Assembly: GCA_002270565.1 (NCBI GenBank)
Contig: NQMI01000008.1
Coordinates: 438,807-502,806 of the forward strand
From: Stenocarpella maydis
Taxonomy: Eukaryota; Ascomycota; Sordariomycetes; Diaporthales; Diaporthaceae
Length of the DNA stretch: 64,000 nt
Direction of reading: 5' to 3'
Of the stretch, positions 11,640 through 21,161 are shown in pieces (the stretch's first letter is position 1; each line of letters opens with the position of its first letter). A program made the position numbers and the translations under genes. A model generated the notes under the pieces. That model was not told the origin of the DNA. It worked only from the letters and a program-made list of their open reading frames with translations, and did no database searches.

Positions 11640-12640
11640 GTCAGCTGGTGGTACTGTGTCAGGGTGGCCTGCGCGTTGGTGAGGTTGTTCAGTGGCTCCC
11701 ATGTATTCTCGTCATCGCCGTAGCCTTTCCATTTCACAAGATATTCTGGCTGCGGCCCTTGTCCTCGATGGTTGAGGATCTTCTCGACCTCATATTCTTC
11801 TTGGTCCCCAGGCTCTGGGACTCGATCGAGCTCTTCCCGTGATGGGGCTGGTTCTAGAAGCGAAACATGGAAGATGGGGTGGATCTGCATTGACCGTGGT
11901 AGCGACAGTTCATATTTGGTGTCTGAAATCTTTTGCTTGACTTTAAGTGGTCCATATTGTTTATAGTCGAGCTTTTGGCTTGGTCGCTTTTTTTTTTTAC
12001 ATGTTTTCGTGTGAGGTAGACCTCATCTCCCTTTGTGAAGGATGGCCCCTTCATCCTTCGCTTGTCAGCATAACTATCTTGTCATATGTTTCTGGATGAA
12101 GCTGAGAGATCTTTCTTGAGTTCCTCGTGCATCTTCCTAAGTTGCTCAGCTGCTTTCGTGGTCGTAGAGTTGGTTAGATTCTTTTGCAACTAAACTTTGA
12201 CAGCGTGTTATGTTCCTGTGAGGAAGTGCTTCCACCCTCTGATAGACTCCATAGGAGCCACGAGCTCTTTGTCGTGCATCTATAGTTGAGCTCAGTTTCC
12301 CTGTATTTCTTTGAGCAGAAGGTGGCAGGATGAAGTCGTCCTTCCTCGTCTCTTTGTCCTAACCGTAGCACAGGTAATGAACTTCCGCTTCGGTTACATG
12401 CCACTTCGCCTTACCAGGTTCCACTAGAAAGGAGCTTGGCATATTTCAGTGCACGAAGCACCTGGTGAACATGCCCTCCGTGTTCCTCTGGGATTCTAGA
12501 GAAGATCGGAATGCCATCCACATAGACTACCACGAACTGATCGAGGTAGTTCCGAAGGACGCGGTTGATCATGGTTTGGAAGCTGGCTGATGGGGCCTCC
12601 TGCAGGCTGCCCTTTCTTTATTGTCTCTTTCAGAAACAAA
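11640..12640 (-). mobile_element. Truncated Ty3/gypsy chromovirus retrotransposon
   Basis: Minus-strand fragments appear in the polyprotein order of a chromodomain-bearing Ty3/gypsy element. Reverse transcriptase is at about 12430-12620 (MINRVLRNYLDQFVVVYVDG, with the usual YVDD active site read as YVDG). An RNase H start is at about 12300-12400 (LHPATFCSKKYRETELNY). The integrase C-terminus is at about 11854-12054 (FTKGDEVYLTRKH). The chromodomain is at about 11683-11805 (EYEVEKILNHRG, then EYLVKWKGYGDDENTWEPL). Most of the integrase, the protease, gag and both LTRs are missing, and the parts sit in different frames, so the element is dead. Chromodomains of this type are known to guide insertion into heterochromatin. 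Confidence 0.85.
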
Positions 12641-14426
12641 GCCAGCGGGCCGGATGCCTTTGCCTGTGGCCGTGGTAAGGCCACTGAGATGCCCTTGGGA
12701 CGGCTGCGCGCTCTGCCTCGGCTCTGAGACCGAAGCAGGCGCGAAGCCACATTGTATCATACATGCCCCTTGGTGATGCATCAGAGAGGCCGGTGTTGAC
12801 GCCAGGGGCCTGGGACCCGTCAGGTCTCATCTCCTCGCATGGAGACTCCATACGGTTCTGTCTCCTGAGCTTCACAGGTCTACGTTCCGAGGAGCTCGGG
12901 GAGCCCGAGACGCAAAGTGCCACTATCAGACGGCAAGAGGTCAGCTCCTTTAACATACTTTGGGACGCGGCATAGTTTCCTGTAATGCCAAGGGCAGAGA
13001 CACTGAGCCCAACGGATATGGGGGACCCTAGATGGAAGGGATTGGGCTATAAAGGACGCAGAATTGCTTTGAACAGTACAAGTTGCGAAACAGCAAAAGC
13101 TCGATAGTTCTAGGAACAAAGGCATGGAACTCACCGAGCATGGAAGAGGAAGTAGGCTTAAGGCAGTGATGTCACAACTATGCTTACGATACACGGGAAT
13201 ATAGGCCTGGCTCGGTTGACGGGAATCCCAATCATGATTCCGATATGTAATTGATGTCTCAATCCAAAGGTCTGCTGTGCCCCTTGATATGCGCCCATTG
13301 CTTGGATACGTGCAGGCCACTTCCAAACGCTGGGCTCTTTGGCCGCTTATGGCCTCATGGCTGCCCACTACCTAACTTTGTCAGGGACGTGTAAAAAGGT
13401 AATGCTGCAAGTAACTTGTATCTCAGCCTAAGGCTGAAATACATGTGTAAAGTGGAGGGAATTCCTCAGCAGAGAGGGACATTATTGGCTTCGTGGGGAA
13501 GTACCCACCTCTCTTTGTTCTAACTTGTGCATTCTGGGCCACACAACAGGCATCCTGAATAGACCAGGAGGTTCTCGTGGGTCTACGTGTCAGCGGGCAC
13601 ATAAAATCCTTCAATAAGAAATCGAGTGCGATTTACTAAAATTGGCACCCTATAACCGTTTGCAAGCTCTGGGGATGATACCTTAAGTAGGTACCAAATT
13701 TTCCCGATTTCTTGCCTTTGTCAAAGTTTGGGGGGTGGGGGGTATTCAAATGCCAGCCAGGGGTTCCTCCCATAATGAAGTACACCCAGGTTAGCATAGA
13801 CGGAGTAGCCCAAAAGCACTTGTGAGAAATACTCTACGGCTGTGGTGGGAAGGTGTCCCTCTGGGAGGAAGTGGAGATACTTAATTTTCTGACAGCAGTA
13901 CTGCACATGGGGTGGAGAGGACCCTACCTAGGTACCTAGGTAGTTAGGGGTGGTGGGGAATATTGCCACGTAACTCGAGCACAGCCATGAGCATATCCCG
14001 GTGGTGCTTGATCAATTGGGTCATGCTCGCCCGTCCATTCCCTTGCTCATTTCCTTTTTCTCACTCATCTTTTTGGTACATTTCGACTGGCGCGTTTCCT
14101 CGTCTGCACCCGTCAGCACAGAGAACAAGACTTGTGATTTTGTCATTTTAACTCTTCGCAGTGAACCTACCTGGGTAAAGCTGCAGGCCAACAACAACTC
14201 CCTCCTGCCTTACGTCCACACTTGACCAATATAGCCTGTCCTTTCAGGTGCTGAGCCAGACAAGACGTACATATATGCGTCTCGCCACACGCATCCTTAC
14301 TTCGCCAACATTCTGGACATACGGAAAAGCGGCTTTCTCATTGCCTTGAACCCAAGGCAAAGAGAGCCGCATGACGCTTTTTTTTTTCTCAACTCTGATC
14401 GCAACCTCAAAGCTAGCGTATTCAGA
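12641..14426. other. Intergenic; upstream region of the HET gene
   Basis: No gene is supported. The minus-strand frame at 12880-13368 has no domain. Near 13926-13940 lies the palindromic run ACCTAGGTACCTAGGT, of a kind often scattered through filamentous fungal intergenic DNA. The last 450 bases before the HET start hold pyrimidine-rich tracts (14039-14075 and the T run at 14380-14388), common in fungal leaders. Confidence 0.5.
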
Positions 14427-16616
14427 ATGCCCCAGACTCTCGACAGCCCTAATCATGAACGAGTTATGTCCAGCGATATTCATGGAGGTCAGACTACGTC
14501 AAGGTCTGGGTCCCAAGACAAGCGGATGGCTCTGAGACGGAAGCCAGCTTCGTTATTACCTATGCAGCCACCTTACAATGACAGCATCTGCGCCAAGTGT
14601 ACCGCTTTTGACCTTCAGCGAGCCTTGAGAAAGGCTCTTCCAAGATACGAGCCTGAACCACTGCCACCTTACTATGGAATCACCATTGCCGATGTGGGCC
14701 ATAGATATCGGCAGCTCCAATCGACTGATTGTGCCCTGTGCCGTCTACTCTTTGCTACGCGTCTCAGCTGTGGACAAGTTGAAGGCTATACCGCCAGTGA
14801 TGAGGGTGACCTAGTACGACTATACCCATTTCTAGCCGCATCCAGTTTACGTCCAGTGCGACATTGGGATCTCATACTCTCAGAACATGATCTTCCATTC
14901 ATTGCTGTCGTTCCCAAACACTATCAAGGTTGGCATTGGGACAAATGGGAGGCTTTAGAGACTCATGTGCAAAAAGAAGGAGCTGCACTTATTTTACAAA
15001 AGGAAATACGACCGACGATGTTTGTTGCTCAAACTATTCCAGCTTTTTTTGAGGCTGATACAGCGAACCACTGGCTGCATTATTGCAAAGCACACCACTC
15101 AAACCTGTGTGGTGGCTTGGAAAAATCTCCGGTTTCTAATCTCCGGCTCATCGACTGTGCGACATTATCAATCAGGGAAGCAGAGGCCAACAGTGTATAT
15201 GCAGCATTGAGCTATGTCTGGGGACAACAGGGTGACATCGACAACAAGCTCCGACGCACAGATGAGGGTCTCCTACTACCAGAGAGATTGTCAGTTGTTA
15301 TCTCTGATGCAATCACAGTCACAAAGGCACTGGGCTTCCAATACCTCTGGGTTGACAAGTTTTGTATCATTCAGGACGATCCAGATGCGAAGCACCACCA
15401 GATCCAACAGATGAACGTTATCTACAAGAATGCTGATCTGACGATTGTGGCTGCAGCCGGTGAAGACGAGGCCTATGGACTACCGGGAGTTGGCGAAAGA
15501 TCCAGATCACCTCAAACGACTGCTTCTTTTGATGGGCTGAGGGTAATACACACGATGAAGCCCCCTCGCTCCTCAATCAGGACTTCCAAGTGGGCTTCCC
15601 GCGGGTGGACTTTCCAAGAAGCAGCCCTCAGCCGTCGACGTCTTGTCTTTACGGAAGAACAACTATATTTTGAGTGCAACACCACGAACTGCTTCGAAAG
15701 CATATACATCCCGCTTGATAGGTTGCACGCAGAGAGCAATACTATGGGACCCTCCAAAAGGCTAGCACCTGCAATATTCGGCAGACTGGGCCAGATTAAA
15801 CCCGTGTTTCTCGACGACTGGTACGAAGGGTACAAATCAGCCGTACAAGACTACACGTCGAGACACCTGACCCACGACTCGGACTCCTTGAGTGCCTTCC
15901 AGGGCATTATCCAGCAGTATTCTACACTTGGATGGCCTTTCAATGCGATCTGGGGCATGATATATTTGCGTACACGTGACGACCTGCATCAAATGGAAGA
16001 AGTTCTTTTTTGCCACTTTCTGTCTTGGTGGCACAGGCGAAGCTGCTGGGAGGATTCAAGAGGACCACGGCGCCGACAAGAATTTCCTTCGTGGTCATGG
16101 GCGGGCTGGGCCGGTGCTGTAGAGATGTGCAAGCCACCCTTTGGAAGTGCCAGTGAGGCCTGGGCTCTGAGCCGCGTCCAAGGGATAAGACTAGGAGAAA
16201 GAGGACACAGTCTAGACCTGAGCTTGTGGGACAGTAATACCGCGGAACCCGGATCTCGCATATTACGATTATTGTCCAAAGCATTGCCTCCCAAACTGCT
16301 CTCCCGCAATGTCACCAAGGACGGGAGACTGGAATGGACTGTGGCGGGCTGGAATGCGTACTTGTTTCCATCTCATGAGCAAATGCGTGGACCACAGTTT
16401 ATACAACAGCTTTCGAATATAGAACATTGGCGGTGCATTTGGATTTGGCAACGTTCGAAGGTCCCTCAGGATCGGGGCTCCTTCTTCATGGTCCTTGAAC
16501 ACAACCATCACACCGACAAGTGGACACGAGCCGGCATGCTCTTGATCAAGATTCCTCACGAAGAGATGGAATCATTGATGGAAAACGAAGGTGCAACATG
16601 GTATGAGATAGAGTAG
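14427..16616 (+). CDS. HET-domain protein (heterokaryon incompatibility type)
   Basis: An intronless frame of 729 codons from the ATG at 14427; the open frame upstream has no ATG. The N-terminus has the Cys pairs usual before HET domains (SICAKCTAF near residue 52 and CALCRLLF near 103). The HET core follows: YAALSYVWG (about 256-264), YLWVDKFCIIQDD (about 306-318), a stretch ending LTIVAAAGEDEAYGLPGV, and SKWASRGWTFQEAALSRRR (about 388-406). FPSWSWAGWAG near 553 is typical of the C-terminal half. No transmembrane segment or STAND/NACHT partner is seen. HET domains are known to trigger death after fusion of unlike hyphae, but most family members, including this one, have no assigned partner. 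It is the only intact HET gene here and converges on the Jac1 gene. A role in allorecognition is inference from family only. Confidence 0.93.
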   Translation: MPQTLDSPNHERVMSSDIHGGQTTSRSGSQDKRMALRRKPASLLPMQPPYNDSICAKCTAFDLQRALRKALPRYEPEPLPPYYGITIADVGHRYRQLQSTDCALCRLLFATRLSCGQVEGYTASDEGDLVRLYPFLAASSLRPVRHWDLILSEHDLPFIAVVPKHYQGWHWDKWEALETHVQKEGAALILQKEIRPTMFVAQTIPAFFEADTANHWLHYCKAHHSNLCGGLEKSPVSNLRLIDCATLSIREAEANSVYAALSYVWGQQGDIDNKLRRTDEGLLLPERLSVVISDAITVTKALGFQYLWVDKFCIIQDDPDAKHHQIQQMNVIYKNADLTIVAAAGEDEAYGLPGVGERSRSPQTTASFDGLRVIHTMKPPRSSIRTSKWASRGWTFQEAALSRRRLVFTEEQLYFECNTTNCFESIYIPLDRLHAESNTMGPSKRLAPAIFGRLGQIKPVFLDDWYEGYKSAVQDYTSRHLTHDSDSLSAFQGIIQQYSTLGWPFNAIWGMIYLRTRDDLHQMEEVLFCHFLSWWHRRSCWEDSRGPRRRQEFPSWSWAGWAGAVEMCKPPFGSASEAWALSRVQGIRLGERGHSLDLSLWDSNTAEPGSRILRLLSKALPPKLLSRNVTKDGRLEWTVAGWNAYLFPSHEQMRGPQFIQQLSNIEHWRCIWIWQRSKVPQDRGSFFMVLEHNHHTDKWTRAGMLLIKIPHEEMESLMENEGATWYEIE

Positions 16617-16829
16617 TCAGTGAGGTATAGCGCTGAGACTTCATAATCGCTTTGGGCCGTATCCAACATAATCTTAAAGCCAATGCTGATTTTGTGACAC
16701 GATGTTGGGTTTGCCCTTACAAAATCCTGACAATCAAGTAGGCGCGATGGGAAGAAAAGCTGGCGGTGACCTCAAAGATCCATCGGCACAGTCCCAGAAT
16801 TATTCTGCTCCGGCAGGGCTATCTGCGCT

Positions 16830-17752
16830 TTAGTGATGCAAGACCCCCCCGCCAACCCCCTTCTCCCACCCCCTGATCCCCTCCTTGATACTCTCCCAAT
16901 ACCTCAACCTAACCGCCTCGCCAACAGCCCCATCGACGTCCCCCTCCTCAAACGCCCGACGCAAGCCCTCAACACACGCCCGTATCCTCTCTCATTCTCG
17001 GCCATCGGCCCCTCCAGGTCCGCCTCGGACTCGGCCTCATCGATCGCCTCCCGCGCCTCGAGCACCTCCATGAGCAGCGCCGGGCCGCCCGCCCCGCCCG
17101 CCGCCGCGGCGCCGCCGTGGCTCCCCGCCTCGTCGCCCGCGAGGTCGATGCCGTACCGCTCGGCGAGTATGTACTGCGCGCGCAGGAGCGGGTGCGACAG
17201 GGTCCTGTAGGCCGCGTTGATGTGGCTCGATGCCGCCTCGGCCTGCCGGCGGCGCCTTGCTGCCTCGATGCTGTCCGACCCGGACGGGGGGTCCGCCGCC
17301 GAGGGGCTCGCCGCCGCCGCGGAGGCCGAGTGGAAGTAGTCTGGGTGGCTCGCGGCCTGGAGGCGCAGGAACTCGCGGCGGAGGGCGCGCACGTCGATGT
17401 CGAAGGGCCCCTGGGGCGGCGGGCCCTGGGGCAGGGACTCCGGGAAGAGGTCGTAGTATGGGAGGCGCTTTGCGTGGTCGTGTTTCTTGGGGGGCCGTCG
17501 GCTTTGGTCCTGTGGTTCTTGCTGGGCTTCCGCGACGGCTTCGGGCTGGGGCTGCGAGGACAGCCACCTATGCTGTGTACTGGGGCGATGCCGCTGCTTA
17601 TACTTGTTTAACGTATTATGTGGGGTACGCGGTGCTGTCGCCGTCGTCGAGTACGTCCTCGCAGCCGTCGTGGCCAGCTGCGCGCATGCCCTTCTCTGCG
17701 AGCAGCAGCTGGCGCAGAGGCTGCGGCTTGTCGAGACAAGACTCCTCCGCAT
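16830..17752 (-). CDS. jac1: Mitochondrial J-type co-chaperone HscB/Jac1 (frame-disrupted 3' end)
   Basis: Known family role: a J-protein that brings the Fe-S scaffold protein to the mitochondrial Hsp70 and stimulates its ATPase during Fe-S cluster transfer. Seen here: an Arg/Ser/Ala-rich N-terminus free of acidic residues (MRRSLVSTSRSLCA...), as in matrix targeting sequences. A J domain (about residues 98-195) carries the catalytic HPD motif (ASHPDYFH near 136), with a low-complexity Ala/Ser/Pro insert after it. The C-terminal HSCB domain includes MEVLEAREAIDEAESEADL. The frame from 17752 runs into a stop at 16904 after unrelated residues. In the +2 frame the expected ending VGEAVRLRYWESIKEGI continues to a TAA at 16830-16832. 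The switch falls at a CT dinucleotide run at 16985-16992, where two extra or one missing base would explain it. This is either a sequencing error or a recent frameshift in a gene expected to be essential. Confidence 0.88.
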
Positions 17753-18299
17753 GGTAGTGGTCAGTCAGGGTCGTTTCAGGTGTGCAATAGAGTATTACGT
17801 CTTGGTAGGTTTTTGGCACGCTGGCGGTAATATAGACAGATGCGGGTGAGAGGGTGAATATAATGTGGAGGCGGATAAGTGTTGGTGTCTGTTGGAACGC
17901 CGAAATGTTCAGTTCGGCCTTTCCGGCCTCGGCTCGGCGTGATGACGTCGGGGGGATTCGAAGGGGCAGGGTTGTGTCAGGGTTCTCTTGGTACCCTCCC
18001 CCGGATGAACCCCCCCCCCAAACCTTTTTCATCACCTCCCAAACATCGATGTCAACGACACATCCATGAGCATACCAGAATGCTCCTCTTTGACCTTCAC
18101 CCTCGACAGGCCAGTCTATGTTTGATCACGACTTGATGAGCCCGTTTTTGTCTAATGTCTATTGAGTATTATTCATTATGACTATCATAACCACCTTGTC
18201 TCGTCGAGACACCGCAGATTTCTTCTACAAATAACAATGAAATCCGACTTCGTATATGGGGTATCTCTTTTTCCCTCGCATCGTGTCTCTGACAGCGGG
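17753..18299. other. Short intergenic region between the Jac1 and F-box genes
   Basis: Both flanking genes are on the minus strand, so this is the F-box gene 3' end plus the Jac1 promoter. It is AT-richer than its flanks, with a C run at 18007-18018. No coding motif is seen. Confidence 0.6.
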
Positions 18300-21161
18300 T
18301 CAAGACAGCTCGACTCTGCCTCTCCAACGGCCTCGTTCGACGTGCGACCAGCCGTCTCCAGAGGCGCTCTTCTTGTCCACCAGGCCCTCGGGGTTGTACG
18401 ACTTCCATCGTCCCGTGCATCCTTCTCTGGCCCTGCCCAGCGCCTCGGCTTCTCTCTCCCTCTCCTTCTGCCTCTCCTTCTCCCTCTCCCTGCTGCTCTT
18501 CCCTCCGCTGTCTCGCTTGATGAGTCTGCCCCTGATGGGTGTGCTCTCCTGCTGCTGACTGGAAACGACACAAGGCGCCACGCCCGTGCCGAACCCACCG
18601 CCGGCATTGCTGCTGACGTCGCCCTTCCGGAGCAGATCCTCGCCGCCATCGCCCAGCAGGTCGTCCATGACAGCAAGCCCGCCCCGGGCGTCGGTGGCTC
18701 CCTCGTCCGGCACAAGGCAGTACTGTATGCTGCTGGCGACGTCGCCGATGTACCCGGCCAGCCACTCGCTCGACACCACCTCCCCGGACTCGTCCACCAC
18801 TTTCGCCTCGAACTTCGGGACCTGCCTTGCAGCCTCTACTCGTCCCTGGGCCGCTAGCCGTGCCGCGCGCAGGTCGCTCCCGTACTCGCGGGCTGGCAGC
18901 ATGCGCAGCTCCTTGCCGCTGTCCTTGGTGTCGGATGACGAGCGCGCGCTGAGGTTGTCGGTCAGGGCCAGGTTGGGCATCGATTTGCTGTAGTTGCTGT
19001 TGCTGGCGACGGCGGCCGTGGTGGCCTGGCTGACAAGCCCACTGTGGCGGTACCTGTCACCGGGCAGGTCTGCCCGCTCTCTGGGCTTGCACAGCGCCTG
19101 GAAGAGCCCGTCCGGGTCGTTGGGCACGCGCACCACCCGCAGCCGTGGGAACCCGCCGGCCGAGATGCTGCGCGAGAGGATGTCGTCTGCCTTGGTCGTT
19201 GCGATGCCGCTCTCCTGGATGTCCCAGTGTAGTTTCTTCAGCGACCGCGACGCCAGGTACGGCATGAAGAGGAAGTTGTCGTTGCCCATCGCTGGTCCCA
19301 TGGCTTGTACGATGTTGAGCGTGGTGAGGTTGTGCAGTTTGGCGAGGATCCGGACCAGAGCGTCCACGCTGTCGATGCCCTGGTGGATCAGTGTCAGAGT
19401 CTCGAGCGAGCTGGCCGCGTGGGAGCGCGCAGCGAAGGCCGCCAGCCCCGAGGTCGTCACGCCGGCGCAGTGCGCGATTCCGAGCTTCTTGAGGGCCCGC
19501 GGCAGTCTCACGAGGGACTCGTCGTTGAAAGAGGTAGCTGGCAGGTGTGAGAGATATAGCGAGTCGATACCCGGGAGGAGGGCCAGAATCGCCCCGACCG
19601 TGCCGCCGTCTGGGGACAAGCCTCCGCCGGGTAGGCAGTGGATGGTCAGATGCGTCAGTTCCTTCCAACTGTCGTGTCGCATCACGAACCGGTTGGCATG
19701 TGCTGCTGCTAGCTGCTGGAGGTCGGGAGTGCTGTCGTTCACGGGCGCTAATGATGTACCCCACCTGGAGTGCCTCTTCCTCGACTGCGATGCCTTCTTT
19801 GCCTTCCCATTCTCCCCTGACAGTGCTCCCTCGGGTGTCGCCTCGATAACCCACGTCATCTCCTTCAGCCTCCGCCTCGTCTCGAGGGCGTGCAAGAGAT
19901 GGTTCTCGCTGCCGTGTTGATAGCTCGGGTAGAAACCGACAAGCCTCTCCAGGTTAGGGCACGCCATGACCACCGAAGCCACGACATCATGGTACTTTGC
20001 CGCCTCGATACCCGCGCCATCCGGGAGTGCAGGAACCTTGAGTGAGCGTACTACAGCCCCGAGGCTCTTCTTCGCCCGCAGCGTCCGCCGCAGAAGTACC
20101 AGCCTGGCCGCCTGCAGGCCCTTGTACCGCTTCCCCATATGCGCGTCGTCCTTGCCAACCAGCTGGATATCGGTATACAGCGCCTCCCTCGCCATGGTCG
20201 CGAGCCTCCTGTTGCACAGCGCCACCGCGCAGCAGTCCCGCATCCAGCACGTCGCGCAGCTGCTGCCGCCGCCCAGGTGCTCCGCCCGCAGGTACTCCAT
20301 CACAAGCCGGAGGACCTCGACCGGCAGCTTGTTGAACAGCTCGTTCGGCCCCGGCTTGCTCCGCGCCCGCATCACGGCCTGCTCCCCGATCGGCTCTGGT
20401 CGCCGCTGCTGCCACGACGCGGGGGCGAAGCTGCGGTACTGGTTGTAGTGCGCGGGGGGGAACGTCTCGAAGGCGTGCGCTTCCTCGATGACGGGCATGC
20501 CGCCCCAGCTGTTGGCGCGCATCCGGCCCTGGCTGTCGACGGTGGCGTCGAACGAGTGGAAGCTCCCCGGGCGCGGCAAGCTGCCGCCGTTTGACAGGCG
20601 GCGGGGCCGCGCGTACATGCCCGGCCGCTGTGGCGTCTGCGCCTGGTGCTGCTGGGGCAGGGGGTACGTCTGGGACCGCCGGTTCATGTGGGTGTTGAGG
20701 CTGTAGTGGTTAATCTCGGGCGGCATGATGCCGTAGTCCGCGGACCCGGTGTCGAAGAACTCCGGGCCTAGCGTCACCTCCTTGGACAGCGGAGACGACG
20801 GGTTCCCCTTGGGGGCGGCAGAGGCCCACGAGGAGCGCTGGTCGGGGTGGTGCAGCTCCATGCGCGCGCGTATTGGCTGTTGGTGGTGGTGCTGCTGCTG
20901 CTGCTGCTGCTGTTGCAGGCTGGCCTGGCTCATGGGCCTCCAGTCCACGCCGCTGCTGTAGGGCCGCATCGCCATGCTGCCCCAGTCGCCGCTCTGCTGG
21001 GCAGCCCGCGCCCGCGCCTGCTGCATCTTGTCCCGGCCCTTGTTGCGCAGCAAGTCGTCCCACGAGCCACTGGCCGCCCGCGGCTTGTGGTTCTGGTTCT
21101 GGTTCGCCGCCGCCGCCGCGGACAGGGGCTGTGGCCGGGCGACGACGTTGGCGGCTGCCAT
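18300..21161 (-). CDS. F-box-like protein with long disordered N-terminus and leucine-rich middle
   Basis: An intronless frame of 953 residues from the ATG at 21161. Residues 1-265 are low complexity: an Ala/Asn/Gln start, a Gln/His tract (about 83-97, encoded by CTG/TTG repeats at 20897-20918) and Pro/Arg-rich text. An F-box-like motif follows near 272-325 (NELFNKLPVEVLRLVMEYL, then a Cys-rich CATCWMRDCCAVALCNRRL). Residues about 480-700 show irregular leucine-rich spacing (ELTHLTIHCLPGG, LETLTLIHQGIDSVDALVRI, NLTTLNIVQ). The tail is charged (REREKERQKEREREAEAL). F-box proteins are known to link Skp1-cullin ligases to substrates; the substrate here cannot be inferred. The same architecture occurs widely in Sordariomycetes as an uncharacterised protein. 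The gene is GC-rich with strong codon bias, so probably real and expressed. Confidence 0.82.
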   Translation of the reverse strand: MAAANVVARPQPLSAAAAANQNQNHKPRAASGSWDDLLRNKGRDKMQQARARAAQQSGDWGSMAMRPYSSGVDWRPMSQASLQQQQQQQQHHHQQPIRARMELHHPDQRSSWASAAPKGNPSSPLSKEVTLGPEFFDTGSADYGIMPPEINHYSLNTHMNRRSQTYPLPQQHQAQTPQRPGMYARPRRLSNGGSLPRPGSFHSFDATVDSQGRMRANSWGGMPVIEEAHAFETFPPAHYNQYRSFAPASWQQRRPEPIGEQAVMRARSKPGPNELFNKLPVEVLRLVMEYLRAEHLGGGSSCATCWMRDCCAVALCNRRLATMAREALYTDIQLVGKDDAHMGKRYKGLQAARLVLLRRTLRAKKSLGAVVRSLKVPALPDGAGIEAAKYHDVVASVVMACPNLERLVGFYPSYQHGSENHLLHALETRRRLKEMTWVIEATPEGALSGENGKAKKASQSRKRHSRWGTSLAPVNDSTPDLQQLAAAHANRFVMRHDSWKELTHLTIHCLPGGGLSPDGGTVGAILALLPGIDSLYLSHLPATSFNDESLVRLPRALKKLGIAHCAGVTTSGLAAFAARSHAASSLETLTLIHQGIDSVDALVRILAKLHNLTTLNIVQAMGPAMGNDNFLFMPYLASRSLKKLHWDIQESGIATTKADDILSRSISAGGFPRLRVVRVPNDPDGLFQALCKPRERADLPGDRYRHSGLVSQATTAAVASNSNYSKSMPNLALTDNLSARSSSDTKDSGKELRMLPAREYGSDLRAARLAAQGRVEAARQVPKFEAKVVDESGEVVSSEWLAGYIGDVASSIQYCLVPDEGATDARGGLAVMDDLLGDGGEDLLRKGDVSSNAGGGFGTGVAPCVVSSQQQESTPIRGRLIKRDSGGKSSREREKERQKEREREAEALGRAREGCTGRWKSYNPEGLVDKKSASGDGWSHVERGRWRGRVELS

